Shown here: positions 55,601-64,000 of the stretch, in pieces | How the letters are laid out: every line of letters starts with the position of its first letter | How positions within the stretch are numbered: position 1 is the first letter of the stretch | DNA from: Phycomyces nitens | Taxonomy: Eukaryota > Mucoromycota > Mucoromycetes > Mucorales > Phycomycetaceae | NCBI GenBank assembly: GCA_022702545.1 | Contig: JAHRBC010000005.1 | Coordinates: 3,224,001-3,288,000, forward strand | Length of the DNA: 64,000 bases | Direction of reading: 5' to 3' | Program-made: the position numbers and the translations under genes | The notes under the pieces: generated by a model | Databases searched by the model: none | What the model was told of the DNA's origin: nothing | Seen by the model: the letters and a program-made list of their open reading frames with translations, nothing else

Positions 55601-56356
55601 TTTCCCAATTCGAGCCAAGTCCTCTTTTCTCCTGTTCTCCAGAAACTCACGTCCACCACACCCACCATCCTCTCCTCTCCCTCTACAACCTACTGCACAT
55701 TTGACTTGCAAGACTTTCTTCGACTCTCCAACGATGCAACAATTCTTGTCAAAGGCAATGAACTGCTCCCTCCGTCTGCATTTCCTCTCTTGACCAGTAA
55801 GCCTTCCTCAATAAGTGATGTCCACTATCCTTTTTTGTTGGAGTATTACAAGAAGCAGTATGACATTCCAGACCTAGTGGACTATCGTCACGCCTCCCTC
55901 TCGCCGTTTTTTGTTGATAATCAGATTGGCAAACTGAAATCAATTGATATTCTAGGCCAAACATATGTTGGCAAGAATAGTTCTGTCAGTCGTGGGTCTT
56001 TTGTCCAGGCACTGTTCCTTGGCAGATACGGCGACCATGCAAATGCGTATACTGGCCAAATCCAGTATATGTTTACTCATTCCTTCATGCCACCAACCAA
56101 CCAGATAATCTGCTCAAGTCATGGAATCCAGCACACCGAGCATGTTTTTGCATTTGTCTGATGGCTTCCTCTGTCTTCAGATAGATCACGAGAAGATGAT
56201 GGTGTGGACATTTGCCTGCCTGAATTTTCAGATGATGACTATCAGTGCATCCTGCCTGTTCATCGCATCTTGCTTGAGGTGGCCACTGCCAAATATACAA
56301 AGAACAATGAGACGACAACACTAGTCATTCCTCTGCCAAAAAAGCAATATGCTTAA
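52648..56356 (+). pseudogene. Family B Tnp2-type CACTA transposase, B3 copy, one stop and a solo LTR in intron 1
   Basis: Exon 1 52648 to about 52794 (Cys cluster CYCTVC, RTVQHHNKRAR), a long intron 1 containing a 619-bp solo LTR, exon 2 about 53480-53513, exon 3 about 53578-53778 (acidic), exon 4 about 53855-56356. Exon 4 starts MPENPVHKFIA and has NIDWFQPFDG, ACDIPAARK, RGTIIDPMHN and FGFERFNG. The frame is open to the end except for one TGA at 56159-56161 where Arg (CGA-like) precedes WLP in homologues. It ends VIPLPKKQYA. This is the least damaged complete exon 4 after B4. Confidence 0.88.
52812..53430. mobile_element. Solo LTR in intron 1 of B3 transposase
   Basis: 619 bp, starts TGTTGTGGGTAG and ends TTTACAACA, flanked by AAAAC at 52807-52811 and 53431-53435. 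TG...CA ends with a 5-bp duplication are diagnostic of an LTR retrotransposon; the rest was lost by LTR recombination. No coding sequence. Confidence 0.92.
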
Positions 56357-56480
56357 ATAAATAAATAAAAACATCTTTCCTCCAAGGCAAACAATTTTAC
56401 CTTCTAAGTATGTTATTAAGACAAACTGTAACAATCAGCTTAAGAAGAGATTTTTTTTAATTTTTTAATTGTTTAATTTT

Positions 56481-57609
56481 TTATTCGTCATCTCTGACGG
56501 TCCACTGTGGTGGTGGGGGGAGCATGCTGTCAGGGACTGGTTTGGTCACGACACTGTGGAAGCGTCTTTCCATCAGCTGTCAAGAATTGTTGCCCAAGTC
56601 GACACGGGCATACAAGTCAACCATTTTGAGGAAATGGTTGAACTAAAAGGACAATTAGTTTCTATTTATTATATTTCAAAAACAATAAACTTGGCTGGAA
56701 AACAATTTACCTCGTTGCTTTGCCAACTTGGGCGCTTGACGTGAACGATGCGCACACCTGGAGTCCCAGGTGTCTTATCACCAGACTCGCCATCAGACAT
56801 TGCTCCTATCTGAATGAGATTGGAGCAATCCCTACCCATTGCAGCATCAATGGCAGCCTTGTTCTTGGCATAGGTAAGGCCACGGCGTTTGAGGTGCTAT
56901 AGATCAATTGGTATTAATATTACTCTTAAAACTAAGCTCTGATTAGAATATAAAACACAACTTACATCACCCTCATGAGAAGAGCGCCGTGTCTTTGCCT
57001 TTGCGGCATCCCTCTTGCTAGAAGTCTGGGACTCCAGGTGACACCGACTGCGGAAGTGGTTGTGAACCTTTTCACGGATGTCACTGTTTTGCAACCTGGG
57101 GTCCCGAGACCTTTGCACCAGGAAGGCCATTAGGTTGTCCACCAACTCTTTATTTGGACTGTCGTTGAAGAAGACCTTGGTGTTCCACCTGGGCTTCCTG
57201 TTGTTGGCCTCAATTTTGGCCTGGTCATTCGACCTGAACCTTGGCGTCTACATGTAGCCATGAATAAGTCTCTATTTTATAGCATTAAATTAGTGAATTA
57301 TTATTACTCTGTTACTTACAATCACTTCCGTGAGGTCCTTTGGTTTTGGCTCAGGAAGAACATTGCCAGTAGTGCTGACAACTGGGGCACAGCAACAGGA
57401 ACCACTGGCCCAGCATTTGAAGGCTGACCAGTGTTGGTGTTGCCTCCAACATTGGTACCACTTTGGCCGTTCATGGTGGTATATGCTTGTTTGAGAAAGC
57501 CTACGTCGTTGCTTATTGTCAAGACAGTTTGCTTCATAGCAATTATCTCCTCCATCATCCGAGGATTCTCTGCATTGGGCTGAGGAGCGAGTGCGCATCT
57601 GTTTGCCAT
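56481..57609 (-). pseudogene. Family B partner gene, B3 copy, decayed
   Basis: Exons: 57609 to about 57319, 57271 to about 56968, about 56896-56713, 56642-56481. A frameshift lies at 57385-57388 (G4 run on plus, one base short), a TAG at 57248-57250 where Trp is expected, and a TGA at 56580-56582. The core (NNRKPRW, SPNKELVDNLMAFL) and the acidic patch are still recognisable. Confidence 0.72.
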
Positions 57610-58267
57610 TGTCTAAAGAATATTAAAATAGTCAGTGTCAATTATATTATACTGTGTCTGGATTTAATATAAATGATATTCTTTACTTGTAACTAAAAAG
57701 ATAATAAGATGATGAGAACACAAAAGAGTGAGAAAGAACAAGTCAATTATATGAAAAGCATATTATATATTAATAGCCATATACATGGCTGTATCCAAAA
57801 AGACTTCTTGTAGACTATCAGAGTTGATATCGGCAATCAAAATTGTCCTTTATTAATTAACTAGTGAGTTGGTCTCTTTGGATAAAGAAAAAGACTTTGT
57901 AAAATTGGTTTTTATATATATATACTTTGGGTTTATTCTATAACACAATTAATATTACTATTCATTTAGCTTTAAATCTATTTGTCTATATATTTTATTC
58001 TGTTTAAATTATACAGGCTCTTTAACAATAAACATTATCCATCTATCCCGAAAACCTTATTCTTTGAACCAAACGATTCTTGATAGTGTTGATTACACAG
58101 CTTTTTTTTTCACATTGATTCTGCGCCTTTATTGTAAGCCCAAGAAAATAATAAACAGCAGACTGAAACCTAGCAAAGCATATTAATCGCTCAAGATATA
58201 TTTTGGATTCCATCCATTACACCTATTCTGTCTCTATTTCAAATTCGATGTGGGCCCTTGTAATTAA
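57610..58267. other. B3 region between partner gene and B4, with inserted repeat
   Basis: 57818 to about 58200 is extra compared with B1 (26990-27060) and starts TATCAGAGTTGATATCGG, like 19455. The B1-like sequence resumes with CCATTACACCTATTCTGT at about 58213. Confidence 0.5.
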
Positions 58268-58799
58268 CACTGGAAAAACGGGCTTGATTACCAGTGTGGA
58301 AAGATAAGTAAACAATAGTGTAATTACCTGAATTATGATAGACTCTACATATAATTCCGCTTGAGAACAACCTGGTCTTAGCTGCTAGCAGTATGTCGTG
58401 ATAATTGCTAGCATAATTATTGAAAGAGGTGCTGCAGCTGAGGTCCAGTAGCACTTTCGGCGGGTATATCTAATTAGGTTATGGGGGGATTAAGCATTTA
58501 AATATGCGGTTCCGTTTTGAAAGAATCTATTTTGAGAGAATAACACTGTAGTATTTTACATCTTTACTACACTTTTTTCATCCTCATAGTGTAGTATTTA
58601 ATCTTCTTTATTCTTCTTGACCAATAATATATCACCCATTATTTGATTTCCCGTTTATAATTGATTGGTAATGTTTTACGTTTTTATTTTTATTAGAAAG
58701 AATAGAATGTTTCTAGGTTTAGGGTCTACTATTACGCCTATTCCTATGGCCTAGCCGTTTCTACCCGGTTGCCTGCTGCTATTTGGATGGAATATTTTT

Positions 58800-59400
58800 C
58801 TACATAAAAATACCTGCAAAAATATGAATATCCAGTGATTTTTTGGGCTGCGGGAGTGTTCTGTAAAAGATAAAGAAGTGTTATTGATATGGGGTACAAA
58901 GAGAAAATTTTTGTGTGTCAAAAGATACTTACATTGCAAGAGATGGGCAAGAGTGCGCAAAGGGGACTTGAATTTTAAGGCTGGATGGGCTGTGTGGCGG
59001 GTTTTACTATAAAAAAGGGAATAAAAATTAATATGGGTGAACAGAGTGATGATATATTTAATTTACATACCAGGAGCCGAATGGGTTATCAAAGTAGGGG
59101 GTATGGTGTGCAAAGGAAGACCAAGTGAGTCTATAAAGCACATAATAATAATTATTAATAAATAGTCTGAATAATATTTTGGATAAGCAAAAGAGATTTA
59201 TAAAGAATATTACCTTTATGATTACAATCACGAATGATGGAGGAGGCCGATGGCGTGAATAGAAAGGGCAGTCTACAATGGAATAGAGTCAGAGAGGGAA
59301 CAAGTATGATTGAAAGAAAATTTTTTACCTGGTGCCGATGACATCCTTACATAAGTTGTTTGGCCAATCTAAGAGAGAAAGTGAAAATAATTTTTATCAA
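58800..59400 (-). pseudogene. Third-gene homologue in B4, diverged
   Basis: Splice-bounded blocks match B1: exon 2 like 59368-59329, exon 3 like 59272-59214, exon 4 like about 59130-59071, exon 5 like about 59006-58932, exon 6 from 58860. Donor/acceptor sequences are shared (GTATGTAAATTAA at the exon 4 end, GTAAGTAT at the exon 5 end). Block lengths differ (40 and 59 nt against 50 and 63) and stops appear in the B1 frame, so this copy is either decayed or uses other exons. Confidence 0.45.
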
Positions 59401-59776
59401 GATGATGATACCAGTGAATGCGGCCAGTGAGTATTTGTCTAGATGGCCATTGTGGAAAGGATGAGTTGCAATGGGAGCGCACATCTATGAAAAAGAGATT
59501 AATTTGTGTGTATAAAGAGGTATAAAAAATGTCTTACCAGAGAAAGGCGCCAATATCAAAAAAGCAAGGAAAAGGAAAAATAAAGGGAACCAAAAAAAAG
59601 GAGAGAGTCTGAAAAAATTTTCACCTTTGAAGCATGCTGCGGAAAGCATGATGGATTGAGCCCAAAAACAATATCAAGGCCGATTTGCATCTCAGTGCTT
59701 CAAGACAATAGAGGAACATCTTTATAGTCATTCAAAATGCCTATATATAATGACCTTTTTGATATTCAACCTCTCT

Positions 59777-59840
59777 TACCTTTACACACACACACACACA
59801 CACTTACTCACTCACTCACCCAAACAGTTTTTGTATGTAT
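59777..59840. repeat. (AC)n microsatellite in B4
   Basis: AC repeat followed by ACTTACTCACTCACTCACCC; inverse of 52331-52403. Confidence 0.8.
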
Positions 59841-59915
59841 ATGGTATTTATTTTTATTTCAATTGAACAAAAACTAATAATTATAATCGAAATATACTTT
59901 ACCATATTCTAGAAA

Positions 59916-61087
59916 ATGGTTAACCAAAGAAGAACAATTGCTCCTCGTCCCACTCCTGCTGGTCCTGCTCCTGCTCCTGCTCCTGCTCCTGACATGGAAC
60001 AGATTATGGCAAAGCTTTCCAAGATGGAAGGCAAAATGACAAACGTCGAAGTGCAAGTGGGGTCTGTAAAGGCTCAACTCAACGTTGTTGTGGCTGGTAA
60101 TGCTTCAGCCATTAGAGCAATCGGTGCATTGGGTAGTGCCCATAACACTGCTCTTGTCAACTCTCCTGCCATTCCTGTTGCACCTGTTGCTCTTCTACCA
60201 GTTGTGCCAACCAAGCAGACAAACAACGATGTCTATGTAAGTAGCAAATTATATAGTATGTTATCAATTCATTATCTCATATACTGTGTCAGACGGCAAT
60301 TCGCAAATTTATGTGGAAGCCAAAGTTTTCGTCAAGAATAGCTGCAGAGATGTTGGCAAACAATAATAAGCCAAAGTGGAATACAAACGTTCCTTTCAAC
60401 CAAAGTCCAAACAAGGAGTTAGTTGTTAGGATCCTCAACTACTTGGAGCCCAAGTTTGAGAGCAAGGGAATGAGGAGAAGCGATCTGTACAAGAATCTTC
60501 ACACCAACTTCAGGAGCCAAAGTTCCAGAGACAAGAAGTCTTCTTCGGAGAAAGCTGCCGTGAACACTCGTTCAAGAAGGGCAAACCGTGCAGGCGAGGT
60601 AAGATATACTTTAAATAACTAATAAATATTTAATATCAAAGAAGCAGTATTAACTGAGAATTTTAGAGCCTTTCTCGGCGCTTGAATGCTTACCTTGACA
60701 ATGAGGACACAATCAATGAGATGATGGGCAAAGATTGTGCCAACATGATAATAAAGGAGGCAATGTCCGAGGGTGAATCTGACATAGAGACATCTGAAAG
60801 TGGTACCAAACGTGTCATCCGTACTGTTCGCCCAGGATGGAGAAGTGATGAGGTAAATAATAATAAGGCAATAACTGGGTTACATGTCTGAATTGTTATA
60901 TAAAATATTAATACTTGTATTTCAGTTTAATAGACTCATCACTATTGTTGACTCTCATGTCCTTGATGGAATGGGTTTGCATTCCCATCAATTCTTGCCT
61001 CGGGTTTTTAAGAGTGTGTCAAACTCAGTGGCCCCAAATGACGTGGTTTCCCGCCTCCCACAGTGGGCTTTTAGAAACGATGTATAA
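59916..61087 (+). CDS. Family B partner gene, B4 copy, intact
   Basis: Exons: 59916-60236, 60293-60598, 60667-60852 and 60926-61087, all open with GT-AG introns, 324 residues. It starts MVNQRRTIAPRP, then Pro-Ala repeats, a DMEQIMAKLSKMEGKMTNVE coiled-coil-like stretch and a Val/Pro-rich region. The core (KFMWKPKFSS, NNNKPKW, SPNKELVVRILNYLEP, RRSDLYKNLHTNF), the AMSEGESDIE acidic patch, RPGWRSDE and RLPQWAFRNDV follow. It is the reference copy for the family. Convergent with the transposase, 129 bp apart. Confidence 0.82.
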
Positions 61088-61216
61088 ATAAAGTTGTTGT
61101 TTATATTTTCTCACCCACTTCCCCAAGAACGTAATACCGTCAATATATATAAAGTATATTTTTTGGTGCCTTAATTTTGGTTATCTTTAAAAGAAGAAGA
61201 TATTTTTTATTTTATA

Positions 61217-63997
61217 TTAGGCGCAGATTTTTTTGGGAAGAGGGATGACGAGCATTGTTTTCCTATTAGTTCGAGTGATTTGCTGTCCAATGGCAACTTC
61301 TAACAAAATCCTATGCACTGGAAGAATACTGTTCAAGTCATCTGGAGAATACCTTGGGAGATACACCTCAACACCTTCATTCTCTCGCGTTCTATCACAG
61401 GTTGTGACAAACCATTTAACAAATGCGAAAACATGTTGATTGTCATGAACCATGCGAGTCGGGTGGAGATCATCAACTGGTGGTGGCACGAACTTGTGTG
61501 TAAAGAGATACTGAATCTGGCCTGTATATGCATTTACAACGTCCTCATTGCTGCCAACAAACAGTGCTTGTATAAACGACCCTCCATTTCCTTGTCTGTT
61601 TGAACCGCGATATACTTGGCCAAGTAAGTTGATGGACTTCAACTTTGTGATCTCGTTATCAACAAAGGAAAACAGGGAGAAGGCGTGCTGATAGCTGGTA
61701 AGACTGGGAAGGTCATAAGCATGCTTATAATAATCCAGCAAATGTGGATAATCGATATCACCAATTAATGTTTTCATTCCAACTTGCAGAGGAAAAGCCG
61801 AAGGAGGAAGAGGCTCGTTACCCTTTGCAGAATCCATTGTGGTCAGAGAAGCATTTACAAAATCTTGCAAGTTGAACTGAGGATGATTGATTGGCGAAGT
61901 TGTGGCTGGAAGTGTGGGTGTAGATACGAGCTTGGCAAAGACAGAAGAGAATGGGATCTTACTGGAGTATCCAAGGACTGCTTGCACATAATCGGCCTTG
62001 TATGCTTCTTCTACGAAATTCCTCATGTAAGTTGCCTCAAAACTATCCTTTCTGTTAGTGCTCACGTTCTTTAGCAAACCGTTGTATCGCTCAAACCCAA
62101 AGAGCCAATAGCCATACACTGGTCCAAAATCACGAATGGTCTCGCGAAGATGGAGGTGCAGATGCATATTGCAGGTGAGGACACTAGGAGGGTAAAGACG
62201 CTCGCACTTTTGACAGAATTTTTCAAGGTAGTCATGGGCATCGTCAAGTTCTTCAAATGATAGGGATGGCTTTACAAGGAGACGGCAGGCATCGACAAAG
62301 TCCATCCAGTTTCTGAACTTGTCATCATTGAGAACATCTTTCAACAAGACGGGAGAGTACACCAGCACCCAGGACTTCCATTCGTCAGCTTTCATAAATG
62401 AAAATCCCTTTCCAATTTTCGCTGTTAATGAAGTGTATGAAGCTGGCAGGATCATTGTCTTGGCGATTTGCTCCATGTCATTAAGTTGTCCATTATTAAT
62501 ATCGCCACCAGCAATCCACTTGTCCACCATCCTCTTCGCCGTACCCAAGAATAAGTTGTGCATGGGATCAATGATCGTTCCACGTACTAGATCAAAGTAT
62601 CCAAGGCGATGCAACTGCGACCATCGAACACCATTTTCGACCTCCAGCTGATGCCTTTCTGAGGGCGTACTTGCACTCTTCCACACCTCAGCATGCACCC
62701 TGTTTTCCACACCATTACGAATAGACCACTGCAAATAGTTGAAACCATGGAAATCCACACTGCTTGTCCCAGCAAGACGACTGAATTGACGGCTGCATTT
62801 GTAGCAGGCATTAGTGCTATTGTGGGACGTAAATCCGCTTGTTTTTCTGGCTGCTGGAATATCACATGCCACCATAAGGAGCGCAGCATGGACAGTTGTT
62901 CCAGATCCACATTCAAAGGTTGGAATCGTCATTCCAACGTACAACTGCTCAAGGTCATCCACCAACGGCTTGAGATAGTTGTTGATCTCATAAGATTTGG
63001 GTTCCTTTGGTCCAGGCATTAACCCAACCAAGACGACGTTCTCTGGTTTGAATCTTTCATCTCTGGGCAAGTTGTTGATTGCCAAATATATAGCACCAGA
63101 GGAGTGTGTTACACCATCGAACGGCTGAAACCAGTCGATGTTTAGAGTCAACAGAAGAGAACGAGGGCGGGCAACAAATGAAAGACCATCACTGTCTTTC
63201 AACTCCTTCCACATCTTGCCATCGTAAATGTCGCACATGGTGTCTGTCACCTTCAGCTCGTCGTTCCAGACGCCGATCTTCTGCTCGAAACCAGGACGAA
63301 GAAAGAGAACCTTGAGTGCATCTTTGATGGACTGATACACAAAGATTTTCTTTGGCACCATGGCACCAGACGTCGACTTCTTTGTCAGCTCACAGTTACA
63401 AGTTATATTTGCGCCTATTTTCACAGAGCTGCAGAGAGGGGGAACGGAAATAGATTCTTCGTATATTTGATGACAATCTGGACATGACACGAATCGTTTG
63501 ATATCTTTGGTGATATCACTAAAACCCGTCATCTTCTGAAGACCAGCAAGACTTGTTGGGAGCTGAAAGTCTTGTCTGTAGACTGTCAAGAGCTCATTGA
63601 CAAACTGGATCAATACAACGGCGCCCTTGTTGACTGCATAACGGGATGCAAAAAGAACAACGAAAATGGCAATGGCCCTGTGCACTGGATTTTCGGGCAT
63701 ACCAGGAGCACCAAAGGGTTCTGTTTTAAAAAAGGAAAATTATTAACACTCAATTTTGGCATGCTTCTTTATGATAGTTATTCAATACTGACCTTCACCG
63801 TTGAACTCCTCAACATCAATCTCCTCGACATCACTCTCCACATTGTCGCCATTGTTGCTGTCATTGACAATCTCGGTGTCATCGCAATTGACCTCATTGT
63901 CAACCAAATCATCGTCAGACATCGGGACGGAATCCAAAAGGTAGGTTGGCCTGACCGCCCATTGTTTCCATGGATTCAGATTCAAACATCGGGATTG
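61217..63997 (-). CDS. Family B Tnp2-type CACTA transposase, B4 copy, main exon intact
   Basis: Exon 4 (63720-61217) is open for 827 codons from MPENPVHR (63700). Approximate positions: CPDCHQIY 94-101, NIDWFQPFDG 192-201, LMPGPKEP 234-241, ACDIPAARK 284-292, a CYKC pair 307-310, RGTIIDPMHN near 385, FGFERYNG near 545, ending IPLPKKICA. Probable catalytic residues are the Asp of NIDW, the Asp of ACDIP and the Glu of FGFER; the assignment follows Tnp2-type CACTA transposases. Exon 3 (63997-63793) is the acidic linker; its frame is one base out of register with exon 4 somewhere before 63920. Exons 1-2 are outside. Confidence 0.88.
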
Positions 63998-64000
63998 CTA

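Larger units (their letters stand above)
52404..58267 (+). mobile_element. CACTA family B element copy B3, 3' part cut by B4
   Basis: The 5' end CACTGGAAAAACGGCCCTGA is at 52404. Gene order matches B1 up to the region just before the third gene, where B4 starts at 58268. The missing right end should lie beyond the window. Confidence 0.88.
58268..64000 (-). mobile_element. CACTA family B element copy B4 (partial, possibly intact)
   Basis: The 3' terminus CACTGGAAAAACGGGCTTGA starts at 58268; the 5' end lies beyond the window. Transposase (minus) and partner gene (plus) both have open core frames. Third-gene-like exons lie between 58800 and 59400. The other target duplication is outside the window. 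Confidence 0.85.

Noticed and set aside
58268..58330. 3' terminus of B3
   Set aside because: Orientation is wrong: it reads CACTGG on the plus strand, so it is the 3' end of the minus-oriented B4 that cut B3.

Overview
The window is almost pure transposon, about 64 kb of elements nested inside one another. The only host gene I can defend is one tRNA-Leu(CAA). Short GT-AG introns, AT-rich spacers and the mix of element types (two CACTA/EnSpm families, a Ty3/gypsy element, a Mutator-like element, a PIF/Harbinger element and a LINE) indicate a filamentous fungus. The transposase types make an early-diverging fungus (Mucoromycota) most likely; that placement is inference.

Layout. 1-4690: CACTA family B copy B0 (minus, cut by the window edge). 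4691-14565: two LTR-like sequences of one family; the first is split by a gypsy element (5389-13527), which itself holds a MULE (10231-13056). 14590-19304: a LINE (minus) that duplicated the 5' part of the tRNA-Leu gene; the intact tRNA is at 19316-19398. 19580-32718: CACTA family A copy A1 (minus), split by family B copy B1 (22235-28734). 32751-52330: a Harbinger element in three pieces, split by A2 (34830-44819, itself split by B2, 37734-43992) and A3 (44970-51985). 52404-58267: B3, whose right end was lost to B4 (58268 to the edge, minus).

Family A starts CACTAYGG and encodes a seven-exon C2H2/Tnp2-type transposase plus a four-exon partner gene in divergent arrangement. Family B starts CACTGG and encodes a Tnp2-type transposase with an N-terminal Cys cluster and acidic linker, plus a four-exon partner gene in convergent arrangement. 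Family B also carries a third, six-exon gene for a 112-residue, probably two-helix membrane protein. That third gene is the most unusual thing I found: two copies keep identical exon lengths and an open frame.

Most element ends could be placed to the base because target-site duplications match: GTA (B1), ATT (B2), AAG (A1), ATG (A2), AGT (A3), GTGGCACC (MULE), AAAAC (solo LTR), about 24 bp (LINE). Most frameshifts are one missing base in a homopolymer and may be sequencing errors. Most stop codons are C-to-T type transitions and look like real decay. B4 is the copy most likely to be intact.
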